Below, one piece after another: positions 7,894 through 16,417 of a stretch of 64,000 nt of DNA. The notes under the pieces are model-generated. The model ran no database searches, was not told where the DNA came from, and worked only from the letters and a program-made list of their open reading frames with translations. Every line of letters begins with the position of its first letter. Within the stretch, counting starts at the first letter, position 1. The stretch covers positions 1 to 64,000 of the forward strand of contig JAJDUD010000062.1 in the NCBI GenBank assembly GCA_022826825.1, given 5' to 3'. Source of the DNA: Acidobacteriota bacterium. Its GTDB lineage: Bacteria > Acidobacteriota > Vicinamibacteria > Marinacidobacterales > Marinacidobacteraceae. Position numbers and translations under genes: made by a program.

Positions 7894-10650
7894 ATGACAA
7901 CTCCACGACGGGCGCCGCGGGTCGCGCCACGCACTCTCGGGCTGCTGATGGCGGCGGCGCTGGTCGGGGCGGCGTCCGCGCCGGCCCAGCTCCGCCCGCT
8001 CGCCGAGGACCGGGGCGCCACCGGACTCGGACTCGCGCTCCGCAAGATCGGGAGCGGCGTTTCGGTGCTCACCATCGTGGCGCACCCGGACGACGAGAAC
8101 AACGCCCTGCACGCCCTCCTCAGCCGCGGCCTGGGCGCCCGGGTCGCGCTCGTGAGCCTGACCCGCGGCGGCGGCGGCCAGAACGAAATCGGGCCCGAGC
8201 TCTTCGACGGGCTGCGCATCCTGCGGACCGAAGAGCTCCTCACCTCGCACCGGCTCGATGCGGTGGAGCAGTACTTCGGCATGGTCTCCGACTTCGGGTA
8301 CTCGTTCAGCGTCGAGGAGACCCTCGAGAAATGGGACGAGGAGAAGACGCTCGGCGAGGTGGTGCGGATGATCCGCATGCTCCGTCCGGACGTGGTGTTC
8401 ACCCTGCCTCCTTCCGGGACCGGCGGCGGCCAGCACCACCAGGCGACGGGACGGCTCGTGCACGAGGCCTTCGACGTGGCGGGCGATCCGGACCGCTTCC
8501 CGGAGCATGCCGGCCTGGGCCTCCTGCCGTGGCGGCCGGTGCGCCTGCTGATCGGCGGCGTGGGCGGCAGTCCGGTTTCCGGGGAAACCCGCACCGTCCG
8601 GGTGGATACCGCCGTCTGGGATCCGCTCCTCGGCCGCACGTATGCCGACCTCGGAGCGGAGGCGCGCTCGGCGCACCGCTGCCAGGGGATGGGCCAGGTG
8701 CGCGGCGGGCCGAGCGGGTTTCCCGCGGAGCTGGTCGAGACCCGCGGCGCGGAGGACGGAACCGCGCTCGGACCGGAAGGGACGGACGGTCTCTTCGCCG
8801 GGATTCCGACCGGACTCGAGCGGCTGGAGGCGTTCGTCGCGGGGACGCCGGAGGCCGCCGTGGAAACCCGCCGGCGGCTGATCGCCCTGCGCGAGGCGGT
8901 GGACGATGCCACGAACGCTTTCTCGGCGATCTCCCCCCAGGACTCGCTGCCCGGCCTCCGGAGGGCGCTGGCAGCCGCCAACGGTCTGCGCCGGGACACC
9001 TTGCCGGAGGGACTGACCGATCGGAGCCGCGCGGAGATCGAGCACCGGATGGCACCGCGGGCGGCTCAGATCCAGCAGGCGATCGCGCTCGGCCACGGAC
9101 TCGTGGTAGACGCGGTGGCGGACACCGGAACGGCCGTTCCGGGCGGCCGGTTCGGCGCCCGAGTCTCCGTTCTCGGGGGACCTGCGGAAGCCGCGACCGT
9201 GACCGGCGTCACCATCGAGGTCCCGGAGGGCTGGAGCGTCGATGCGTCGCCGGCCGCCGCGGGAACCCCTTCCCGCCCGGGCCCCCGCCGCCGCGCCCTG
9301 CCCCCCCCGATCGGTCCCGGCGACCTCCCTCTCGAAACGAACTCCAGCCGCCCGCTGCGCGCGGAGTTCGGGGTCTCGGTGGCGGAGGACGCCGCCCTGA
9401 GCCGCCAGCCCTGGCTCGACGATCCCGGTGCGGACCGCTTCGATCCGCTGTCCGAGGAGTTGTTCGCCCTGTCGGCCCGGTCGCCCCAGGTCATGGCGCG
9501 CGTTTCCTTCGAGTCCGCCGGCGTTCCCGTCGAGGTCTCGACGCCGGTCGAGTACCGCTACGAGGGACCCTGGGTGGGAACGGAGAAACAGAAGGAGATC
9601 TCGGTGCTTCCGCTTGCCTCGGTCGCCGTCTCACCGGAGATCGTCGTCTTTCCCCGGGGGCAGAACCCCCGCCGGCTCAGCGTCTCCGTCGTCTACCGCG
9701 GCGACAAAGCGGCGGAGTTCCACGCGGCGCTCGAGGCGCCCGCGGGATGGACCGTCGCCCCGGAGAGCATTCCGGTCGCCTTTTCCGGCCCCGGTGAGAC
9801 CCGCGTCGAGTTCGAAGTGAGCGCTCCGGCCGGAGCGGCCGACGGCGGCTACCGGCTCGCCGCGTCGGCGCAGCCCGCGGACGGCGGTGACCCCTTCACC
9901 GAGACCGTCCAGGAGATCGCCTACCACCACATCGAGACGCGCTACCTGTTCCGTCCGGCGGAAGCCGCGGCGCGCGTGCTGGACGCCACGGTGGCCCCGG
10001 TCCACATCGGCTACGTCGAGGGGGTCGGGGACGAAGTCGCCGAGGCCATCGCGCAGCTCGGAGTGCCCCTGACCTTCCTGGACGAAGCGGCGCTCGCGGA
10101 AGGGGATCTCTCGGTGTTCGACACCATCGTCCTCGGGGTGCGCGCCTATCTGGCCCGCCCCGACCTGAGAACGCACAACCGGCGCCTGCTCGACTACGTC
10201 GCCGGAGGAGGCACGCTGCTCGTCCAGTACAACAAGTTCGAGTTCAACGCCGGCCCCTGGGGGCCGTATCCGATTTCGGTCGGGCGCGGCCGGGTCACCG
10301 ACGAGAACGCCCCGATGCGGGTGCTGATTCCCGATCATCCGGCCTTCACCGGACCGAACCGGATCGACGACGCCGACTGGGCCGGCTGGGTGCAGGAGCG
10401 CGGGCTCTATTTCCTGGCCCCGGGCGGGGACCCCGCCTACCGGGACCTCCTCGCGTCCGAGGACCCGTTCGAATACAACGCCGGGGAGAAGCGCGGCATC
10501 CTGGTGGAAGCCCGCCACGGCGAGGGCCGCTGGCTCTACCTCGGCCTCGGGCTCTGGCGGCAGCTTCCGGCCGGCACGCCGGGGGCCTACCGGCTGCTCG
10601 CGAACCTCCTCAGTCTCGGGTACGAACCGACGGGCACCGACCAGCAATAG
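7894..10650 (+). CDS. Secreted PIG-L (LmbE-like) deacetylase with large C-terminal region
   Basis: A 918-residue exported protein. A signal peptide covers residues 1-31 (APA-Q). The LmbE zinc motif AHPDDE is at 63-68, with the later metal-ligand HH at 181-182 (GQHHQATG). Such enzymes deacetylate N-acetylglucosamine-type groups. The middle (about 370-680) looks like beta-sandwich NEW3/NPCBM-type domains. The end (about 700-915) resembles a ThuA/DUF4350-like amidotransferase fold (FDTIVLGVRAYLA, GGTLLVQYN). The substrate is unknown, perhaps a glycan or glycoconjugate. A run of Arg/Pro at about 445-460 is an interdomain linker. GGAG lies 9 nt before the ATG. Confidence 0.85.
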   Translation: MTTPRRAPRVAPRTLGLLMAAALVGAASAPAQLRPLAEDRGATGLGLALRKIGSGVSVLTIVAHPDDENNALHALLSRGLGARVALVSLTRGGGGQNEIGPELFDGLRILRTEELLTSHRLDAVEQYFGMVSDFGYSFSVEETLEKWDEEKTLGEVVRMIRMLRPDVVFTLPPSGTGGGQHHQATGRLVHEAFDVAGDPDRFPEHAGLGLLPWRPVRLLIGGVGGSPVSGETRTVRVDTAVWDPLLGRTYADLGAEARSAHRCQGMGQVRGGPSGFPAELVETRGAEDGTALGPEGTDGLFAGIPTGLERLEAFVAGTPEAAVETRRRLIALREAVDDATNAFSAISPQDSLPGLRRALAAANGLRRDTLPEGLTDRSRAEIEHRMAPRAAQIQQAIALGHGLVVDAVADTGTAVPGGRFGARVSVLGGPAEAATVTGVTIEVPEGWSVDASPAAAGTPSRPGPRRRALPPPIGPGDLPLETNSSRPLRAEFGVSVAEDAALSRQPWLDDPGADRFDPLSEELFALSARSPQVMARVSFESAGVPVEVSTPVEYRYEGPWVGTEKQKEISVLPLASVAVSPEIVVFPRGQNPRRLSVSVVYRGDKAAEFHAALEAPAGWTVAPESIPVAFSGPGETRVEFEVSAPAGAADGGYRLAASAQPADGGDPFTETVQEIAYHHIETRYLFRPAEAAARVLDATVAPVHIGYVEGVGDEVAEAIAQLGVPLTFLDEAALAEGDLSVFDTIVLGVRAYLARPDLRTHNRRLLDYVAGGGTLLVQYNKFEFNAGPWGPYPISVGRGRVTDENAPMRVLIPDHPAFTGPNRIDDADWAGWVQERGLYFLAPGGDPAYRDLLASEDPFEYNAGEKRGILVEARHGEGRWLYLGLGLWRQLPAGTPGAYRLLANLLSLGYEPTGTDQQ

Positions 10651-10693
10651 GGCAGGAGACCACAACCGGCGGTCGGGTTGGCGCTGCCGGGAA

Positions 10694-10746
10694 GCGATGC
10701 CAGTCTTTGGACTGGCATCGCGGCCGCAGGCCGCGAAACTCTCCCA
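10694..10746 (-). repeat. REP-like palindrome, copy 2
   Basis: A perfect 12-bp stem GCGATGCCAGTC-TTTG-GACTGGCATCGC (10694-10721) is followed by CGCGGCC-GCA-GGCCGCG (10719-10735) and then GAAACTCTCCC, the reverse complement of the GGGAGTTTCGC start of copies 3 and 6. Confidence 0.7.
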
Positions 10747-10802
10747 GCCACGCGCGCCCATGGACGGGACGTGTGCGTCCTGCACCATACGGGGGGAATA
10801 GT

Positions 10803-10852
10803 GGTGGGAGTTTCGCCCGCTGCGCGGGCGATGCCGGTCTGAAGCTCCCACC
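10803..10852 (+). repeat. REP-like palindrome, copy 3
   Basis: An outer stem GGTGGGAG (10803-10810)/CTCCCACC (10845-10852) encloses a perfect hairpin CGCCCGC-TGC-GCGGGCG (10814-10830) and the motif GATGCCGGTCTGAAG. The order GGGAGTTTCGC, hairpin, GATGCCGG matches copies 2 and 6. Confidence 0.7.
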
Positions 10853-10916
10853 GGGAGAAACGCCCATGCGCGCGTCCTCCTACGCACCCCGCCGGGCATG
10901 AAAACGGCTGAAACGG

Positions 10917-10963
10917 CTTGGAACGCCGACCTCCGGTCGGCACCGCGGGCCGAAGGCCCGCGG
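10917..10963 (+). repeat. REP-like palindrome, copy 4 (left half of a mosaic pair)
   Basis: The unit reads CTTGGAAC, then GCCGACC-TCC-GGTCGGC (10925-10941), then a perfect 9-bp hairpin CCGCGGGCC-GAA-GGCCCGCGG (10943-10963). It is the mirror image of copy 5. Confidence 0.65.
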
Positions 10964-11065
10964 ACGACGCGCCGCTATTCGTCTCGGGCGACACAGATCC
11001 GGGAGCGTCCCCTCCGCCCGGTTGCACCACAAGAGAGAACCATCCCGCAGGTCAGTGCCCCGCCG

Positions 11066-11117
11066 TGCGCTGCGCGGACGCGCAGCGCATGCCGACCGGA
11101 GGTCGGCGTTCCAAGCC
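11066..11117 (-). repeat. REP-like palindrome, copy 5 (right half of a mosaic pair)
   Basis: A perfect 10-bp hairpin TGCGCTGCGC-GGAC-GCGCAGCGCA (11066-11089) is followed by GCCGACC-GGA-GGTCGGC (11091-11107) and GTTCCAAGCC, the inverse of the start of copy 4. GCGTTCCAAGCC occurs again alone near 13588. Confidence 0.65.
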
Positions 11118-11222
11118 GGCGGCGCCACCAGGGCGCTTCGGCCGACCCGTCGGACCGCATTTTCACAGCAACTGGCCGGCGCTCCTCGCCGTCGCCGTCA
11201 TCGGGCGGGTTACACATTTTGT

Positions 11223-11255
11223 CAAGTCATGTTTAGACAAGTCATGTTTGGACAA
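11223..11255 (+). repeat. 15-bp tandem direct repeat upstream of the SLC13 gene
   Basis: Two copies of CAAGTCATGTTT(A/G)GA (11223-11237 and 11238-11252) plus a trailing CAA. It is distinctly AT-richer than the surroundings and lies 140 bp before the transporter start, so a regulator-binding site is possible. Confidence 0.5.
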
Positions 11256-11396
11256 CCGGGACGCTCGAGGCGCGCGGCGGCGCCTTCGGTCGCCGGGCGA
11301 CGTGCTCTCCGGTCGCGTACTCTTCGCGTCCGTGACGTCAGACGTTCTCTTGGCGCCGAACGGTCCGCAATACGGCCGGCTGGTGGACGGTCGCCC

Positions 11397-12842
11397 ATGA
11401 AACGCGAGCGGATCGGACTCGTCCTCGGACTGGTCCTGCTGGTGGGCATCGCCGTCGTCCCGATCCCCGGCATTCCCGACGAGGCGCGCCGGATGCTGGC
11501 GGTGGCCGCGATCATGGCCACCTGGTGGGTGACGGAAGCAGCGCCGCTGGCGGTGACCTCGCTGTTGCCGCTGGCGCTCCTGCCGCCCTTCGGGATCACG
11601 AACGCGGCGGGGGCGGCCGCGCCCTACGCCAACCACCTCGTGTACCTGTTCCTCGGCGGGTTCATGATCGCCCAGGCGATGCAGCGCTGGAACCTGCACC
11701 GGCGGATCGCGCTCCGGACGGTGATGGCGATGGGCAGCTCGCCGCCCCGGCTGGTGCTCGGCTTCATGGTGGCGTCCGCGTTCTTGTCCATGTGGGTCTC
11801 CAACACGGCCACCACCGCGATGATGATGCCGATCGGGGTCGCGGTGATCGCGGAGATCTCGAGAGCGGTCCACGGGCCGAAACGTCCCGCCCCGGGCGAT
11901 TTCCCGTTCGCGGTCTGCCTGATGCTCGGCTGCGCCTACGGGGCGTCCATCGGTGGGTTCTCGACCCTCATCGGAACGCCGCCCAACGTGTTCCTCGCCG
12001 GTTTCCTGAGCGAACAACTGGACATCCAGATCACCTTCGTGCGCTGGCTCGCCTTCGCGATGCCGCTGACGGTCCTGTTTCTTCCCCTGACCTGGCTCTG
12101 GCTTACCCGCGTGGCGTTTCCCATCCGGATCAAGGACATTCCCGGCGGCCGGGAGCCGGTGCGCGCCGCCTACCTGGCGCTCGGCCCGCTCTCCACCCCG
12201 GAGAAGCGACTCTCCATCCTGTTCGGAGGCACGGCCCTCGCCTGGATGTTCCGCCCGGTCTGGACCGGGTTCCTGCCGACCGGCGGGCTCATCACGGATT
12301 CCACCATCGCCATGGCGGCAACCGTGCTCTGTTTCCTCGTCCCCGCCGGGAACGGCTCCGGGGAACGCATTCTCAACTGGGAATGGGGGGTGAAGATCCC
12401 GTGGGACGTGCTGATCCTGATCGGCGGCGGGTTCTCGCTCGCGAATGGTCTCGAGGTGAGCGGGCTTTCGCAGTTCCTCGGCGACCGCCTGGCCGGCGCT
12501 TCGGCGCTGCCGCTGCCGCTCTTCGTGATCATGGTGGTGGTCTTCATCATCCTCTTGACCGAGCTCGCTTCGAACCTTGCCTCGACCGCGATGATGGTCC
12601 CCATCCTGGCGGCAGTCGCCACCGGCGCCGGTATTCCGCCGCTCACGGTCCTGATTCCGGTGACGGTCGCCGCCTCCTGCGCGTTCATGCTGCCGGCGGC
12701 CACGCCACCGAACGCGATCGTTTTCGGGACCGGACACTTCACGATCCCCCAGATGGTGCGCGCCGGCATCGGGGTGAACATCATCGGCGCGGTCCTCACC
12801 TGCCTGTTCGCCGTCTTCTGGGTCCCGGTGGTGTTCGGATAG
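11397..12842 (+). CDS. SLC13/DASS family sodium-coupled anion transporter
   Basis: A 481-residue inner-membrane carrier of the divalent anion:Na+ symporter family (dicarboxylate, citrate, sulfate or phosphate). Both internal-repeat signatures are present: SNTATTAMMMPI near residues 138-149 and SNLASTAMMVPI near 389-400, the clamshell motifs that bind Na+ and the carboxylate. About 11-12 hydrophobic segments are visible. I chose ATG 11397 because the preceding in-frame sequence is repeat DNA with no membrane character. The exact anion is undetermined. Confidence 0.9.
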   Translation: MKRERIGLVLGLVLLVGIAVVPIPGIPDEARRMLAVAAIMATWWVTEAAPLAVTSLLPLALLPPFGITNAAGAAAPYANHLVYLFLGGFMIAQAMQRWNLHRRIALRTVMAMGSSPPRLVLGFMVASAFLSMWVSNTATTAMMMPIGVAVIAEISRAVHGPKRPAPGDFPFAVCLMLGCAYGASIGGFSTLIGTPPNVFLAGFLSEQLDIQITFVRWLAFAMPLTVLFLPLTWLWLTRVAFPIRIKDIPGGREPVRAAYLALGPLSTPEKRLSILFGGTALAWMFRPVWTGFLPTGGLITDSTIAMAATVLCFLVPAGNGSGERILNWEWGVKIPWDVLILIGGGFSLANGLEVSGLSQFLGDRLAGASALPLPLFVIMVVVFIILLTELASNLASTAMMVPILAAVATGAGIPPLTVLIPVTVAASCAFMLPAATPPNAIVFGTGHFTIPQMVRAGIGVNIIGAVLTCLFAVFWVPVVFG

Positions 12843-12864
12843 CGACGACTAGCATTTCCCGGTC

Positions 12865-13548
12865 ATGACCGCAGCGCGCGAAGACCCGTTCACCTCCCGG
12901 CTCTGGGCCGGGATCGACTCGATCTACCGGGACATCCTCCGCCATCCCTTCCTCGACGGGCTCGCGGACGGAACCCTCGACCGGCAGGTCTTCCGCTTCT
13001 ACGTGCTCGAGGACGCGCTCTACCTGCACGAGTTCGCGCGGGCGGTAGCCATCCTGGGGGGAAAGGCTCCGCACCCGGACATCACCGAGGCGCTCTGCGG
13101 CGACGCGGTGGAAACCATCCGGGGCGAGCGGGAGCAGCTCGGCCAGTTCATCACCGAACTCGGCGGCTCCCGGGACGAGCTCTTCACCCGCCAGCCGGCG
13201 CCCACCAACCGCGCCTACACGAGCTATTTCCTCTCGCAGGTCCATTCGCAGCCCTTCCACGAAGGACTCGCCGCCGTCCTTCCCTGCTACTGGATCTACG
13301 CGGAAGTCGGCAAGGAACTACTCAAGCGTCCGTCGTCGCCCGATCCGCTATACCGGCGCTGGATCCAGAGCTACGGGAGCGAAGAGTACGACGCGGTGGT
13401 GCAGCGGGTGGTGCAGCTCACCGACGATGTCGCCGAGGGGCTCGGCTCGGACGCCCGCAAGGCGATGGCCCGGCACTTCGTCATGAGTTCCCGTTACGAA
13501 TGGATGTTCTGGGACATGGCCTGGCGCCAGGAGGCCTGGCCCCTGTAG
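12865..13548 (+). CDS. TenA family thiaminase II / aminopyrimidine aminohydrolase
   Basis: A 227-residue all-helical TenA protein. The conserved LPCYWIYAEVG segment places the nucleophilic Cys at 141, and the Asp of FYVLEDALYL (Asp50) fits the substrate-binding carboxylate, so this is the Cys-bearing TenA_C class. These enzymes hydrolyse the amino group of degraded thiamin pyrimidines for salvage. There are no thiamin biosynthesis neighbours in the window. It starts 22 nt after the SLC13 gene on the same strand and may share its transcript, which could hint at pyrimidine uptake, but that is speculative. Confidence 0.9.
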   Translation: MTAAREDPFTSRLWAGIDSIYRDILRHPFLDGLADGTLDRQVFRFYVLEDALYLHEFARAVAILGGKAPHPDITEALCGDAVETIRGEREQLGQFITELGGSRDELFTRQPAPTNRAYTSYFLSQVHSQPFHEGLAAVLPCYWIYAEVGKELLKRPSSPDPLYRRWIQSYGSEEYDAVVQRVVQLTDDVAEGLGSDARKAMARHFVMSSRYEWMFWDMAWRQEAWPL

Positions 13549-13676
13549 CGACCCGGGAACCGCGTGGGGACACCCACCGCCCGCATGGCGTTCCAAGCCG
13601 CCTCCGCCATAGGTCTGACCGGCCCGGTGTGCGAACCCAACCGCCCGTGCCGGTTCCCCCGGCCGGAGCAACCCGG

Positions 13677-15038
13677 TCAGCGGATCCAGACGGTCTTGCG
13701 GTTGGTGAACTCGATGAGGCCGTCGGGGCCCAGTTCGCGGCCGAAGCCGCTGTCCTTGGTCCCGCCGAAAGGCACCCGGGGATCCGACTTGGTGATTCCG
13801 TTCACGAAGACGGCCCCGGATTCGATCTGCGGCACGAGCCGTTCCGCCCGCTGCGGGTCGGAGGTCCAGAACGAGGACCCGAGTCCGTAGTTCGTCCGGT
13901 TGGCGATCTCCACCGCTTCGGCTTCGTCCGCGAACGGGATCACCGTCGCGACCGGCCCGAAGAGTTCCTCCTCGGCGGCCGGTGCTCCCGCGGGCGGCGC
14001 CGCCAGAATCCCGGTCGCGGAGAAGAAACCGCGTTCCGGCGCGGCCCCCCGGTGGATGAGATCCGTGCCGGCGCGGACGGAACGCGCCACCTGCTCCTCG
14101 AGACGGTCCCGGAGGTCCTCCCTGGCCAGCGGTCCGACCGCCGTCTCCGGCGCCAGCGGGTCGCCCACAACCGCTTCCCGGAACTCCGTCTCGAAGACCG
14201 AAAGGAACGAATCCAGCACGGTTCGCTGCACGAGGAAGCGCTTGGCGGCGATGCAGCTCTGGCCCGAGTTGATGAGCCGCGCCCCCGCGCCCGCGGTCGC
14301 CGCCTCCTCCACGTCGCAGTCCTCGAACACGATGAAGGGATCGCTGCCGCCGAGTTCGGCGACCATCGGCTTGAGATGGCGGCCCGCCACCGCGGCGACC
14401 TCGCTGCCGGCGCGGGAACTCCCCGTCAGCGTGACGCCCCGGATCCGGCGGTCCGCGATGCAGGAAGCGGCCTGCCCGTTCGTCAGGAAGAGGCTCTGGA
14501 TGAGCCCCTCCGGAGCCCCCGCCTCCCGGTACAGCTCGACGATCCGGAGCGCGCACTGGGGCACCGAGGGCGCGTGCTTCAGCACCATCGCGTTTCCCGT
14601 GATGAAGTTGGGCGCGGATACCCGGATGACCTGCCAGAGGGGGAAGTTCCACGGCATGACCGCCAGAATCGGCCCGATGGGGTCGTAGCGCACGAAAGCG
14701 TCGCGGCCGTCGGAGGGATAGTGGCGCGGCCGGAGCGACTCCTCCGCGGTCTCCGCGTAGTGCCTCGCGACCCAGGCGCACTTCCGCGCTTCCGCCACCC
14801 CCTGGGCGAGCGGCTTTCCCATCTCGAGCGCCATGAGCGCCGCCAGATCGTCCGCCTGCGCCTCCAGGAGATCGGCCAGGCGCTCGTTGACCGCGCACCG
14901 CTCGGCGAACGGGGACCGCCGCCAGGCACGGAACACGGCGTCGGCGCGGGCAAGCGCGGCGTCCACCGCGCCGTCGGTCGCCGTCGGAAACTCGGCCACC
15001 ACCGCTTCGGTGGCGGGATTCAGGGACCGGTAGAGCAT
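13677..15038 (-). CDS. NAD(P)-dependent aldehyde dehydrogenase (succinate-semialdehyde type)
   Basis: A 453-residue ALDH. The oxyanion and cofactor region has PWNFPLWQ near 129-136, the general base is Glu228 in ELGGSDPF and the nucleophile is Cys262 in NSGQSCIAAKRF. The compact length and the SCIAAKRF form match the YneI/Sad and GabD-like succinate-semialdehyde dehydrogenase group. The substrate is therefore a semialdehyde with moderate confidence. It starts 3 nt after the stop of the P1 peptidase gene on the same strand and converges with tenA. Confidence 0.9.
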   Translation of the reverse strand: MLYRSLNPATEAVVAEFPTATDGAVDAALARADAVFRAWRRSPFAERCAVNERLADLLEAQADDLAALMALEMGKPLAQGVAEARKCAWVARHYAETAEESLRPRHYPSDGRDAFVRYDPIGPILAVMPWNFPLWQVIRVSAPNFITGNAMVLKHAPSVPQCALRIVELYREAGAPEGLIQSLFLTNGQAASCIADRRIRGVTLTGSSRAGSEVAAVAGRHLKPMVAELGGSDPFIVFEDCDVEEAATAGAGARLINSGQSCIAAKRFLVQRTVLDSFLSVFETEFREAVVGDPLAPETAVGPLAREDLRDRLEEQVARSVRAGTDLIHRGAAPERGFFSATGILAAPPAGAPAAEEELFGPVATVIPFADEAEAVEIANRTNYGLGSSFWTSDPQRAERLVPQIESGAVFVNGITKSDPRVPFGGTKDSGFGRELGPDGLIEFTNRKTVWIR

Positions 15039-15041
15039 GGT

Positions 15042-16244
15042 TCAGCGGCTGCCGCCAGGCGGGTGGAGGCGGTTGTACTTCCGACCGACCTCCAGCAGGT
15101 CGTCGATCGAGATCGCTTCCCGGGTGTTCCCGTTCTTGCCGACGACGGTGGTGGCCTTGAGCATCGAGTTGTAGACGGCCTCCTCGGTCGCTTCGATCGC
15201 CGCCTGGAAGAGCGGCGACAACCGGTCGCCGCGGAGGACGGCCCCCTCGTCCACCGGCGAGTCACTCCGGAATCCGGTGCGGAGCGACTCCGCCGAGGAA
15301 AAGGCGATCACGAAGTCGCCGCTCCCGTGGGACGAGGTGGCGCCGGTGCGGGCGAGTCCGAGCATGACCCGCCGCGCCAGCCGCGTGAGACCCAGCGAGC
15401 GGATCGGGGCGTCGGTCGCGACCACCATCATGATGGACCCGTCCGGGTTGTCCAGCGAGTCGCCGCCCCCCGCATTGTCGTTGCCGCGCAACTGGTCCCG
15501 AAGGTAGTAGCGGTCGAGTTCCTCACCGACCGGGATCCCGTCCATGACGAGGACCCCTCCGTAGTTGCTCTGGATCAGGGCCCCGACCGTGTAACCCCCG
15601 AGACTCTCGGGCAACCGCCGCGAGGAGGTGCCGATCCCGCCCTTCCAGCCGAAGGCGGACGTTCCGGTTCCGGCCCCCACCGCTCCCTCCGCCACGGGGC
15701 CCGGGGACGCGGTGCGGATCGCCTCCAGCACGTGACTCTCCTTCACGTGGAGTCCCCGGATGTTGTTGAGGAACCCGTCGTTGGTCTCGCCGACGAGCGG
15801 GTTGACCGAGCGCACGTTCTCGTTGCCGGGGAGACCGAGTGTGTAGGTCACCACCGCGCGCGCCGCGTCCCACACCGACAGCGTGTTGGTCAGCACGACC
15901 GGGGTCTCGATGGTCCCGAGTTCCACTACCTGGGTGGACCCCGCCAGCTTGCCGAAGGCGTTCCCGATGTGGACGGCGCCCGGGACTTTCTCCTGAAAGA
16001 TGTTGCCGGCGTGGGGCAGGATCGCGGTGACCCCGGTGCGGATGTGGTCTCCCTCCATCAGGGTCACCTGCCCGACGAGGACGCCGGGGACATCGGTGAT
16101 GGCGTTATGCGGCCCGGGATCGAGGACTCCCGGCGACAGGCCGATGTCCCGGGCCCGGGGCCGGGAGTCGTCCTGTCCAGGGGTGAGCGGAGCGGCGAGC
16201 AGAGCGACGGCGAGGCACGCCACGATGCGGTGGACTTGTTTCAT
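15042..16244 (-). CDS. Exported P1 family (DmpA-type) aminopeptidase
   Basis: A 400-residue N-terminal-nucleophile hydrolase related to L-aminopeptidase D-Ala-esterase/amidase DmpA. The signal peptide covers residues 1-23. Family stretches include DVPGVLVGQVTL, GAVGAGTGTSAFGWKGGIGTSS and DGSIMMVVATDAPI; the Gly-Ser in the last is where DmpA self-cleaves to expose the Ser nucleophile. ARRVMLGLARTG follows as expected. The start at 16244 is supported by GGAGG 7 nt upstream and by the signal peptide. It probably trims peptides in the periplasm. Confidence 0.9.
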   Translation of the reverse strand: MKQVHRIVACLAVALLAAPLTPGQDDSRPRARDIGLSPGVLDPGPHNAITDVPGVLVGQVTLMEGDHIRTGVTAILPHAGNIFQEKVPGAVHIGNAFGKLAGSTQVVELGTIETPVVLTNTLSVWDAARAVVTYTLGLPGNENVRSVNPLVGETNDGFLNNIRGLHVKESHVLEAIRTASPGPVAEGAVGAGTGTSAFGWKGGIGTSSRRLPESLGGYTVGALIQSNYGGVLVMDGIPVGEELDRYYLRDQLRGNDNAGGGDSLDNPDGSIMMVVATDAPIRSLGLTRLARRVMLGLARTGATSSHGSGDFVIAFSSAESLRTGFRSDSPVDEGAVLRGDRLSPLFQAAIEATEEAVYNSMLKATTVVGKNGNTREAISIDDLLEVGRKYNRLHPPGGSR

Positions 16245-16417
16245 CGGAACCTCCGGAATCGGGAGCCGCGGAAGAGCCCCGGAGGATACGGGAAGCCTGC
16301 GACGGGTTGGCAGCCGCTGGACCGAGTCAACGGCCCCCACGCGCTTGTCACGTCGTGTAATGGCCGCCCGGGGCCAACGGAACATTCCCGCCCCACGATT
16401 CGTAGGCCCCTCCCGTC

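Larger units (their letters stand above)
10651..11396. other. 746-bp non-coding patch rich in REP-like hairpins
   Basis: No convincing gene lies between the deacetylase and the SLC13 transporter. Open frames here simply read through palindromes. The patch contains at least four REP-like units (listed separately), a direct repeat at 11223-11255 and short AT-richer DNA before the transporter start. Units at 10917 and 11066 are in opposite orientation, like a bacterial interspersed mosaic element. Confidence 0.6.

Noticed and set aside
6294-9797. 1167-codon plus-strand frame across the symporter and deacetylase genes
   Set aside because: It crosses two genes with clear motifs in other frames and lacks any family pattern.
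10918-11400. Several overlapping open frames in the REP-rich patch
   Set aside because: They read through perfect palindromes and have no consistent ribosome binding site or domain.
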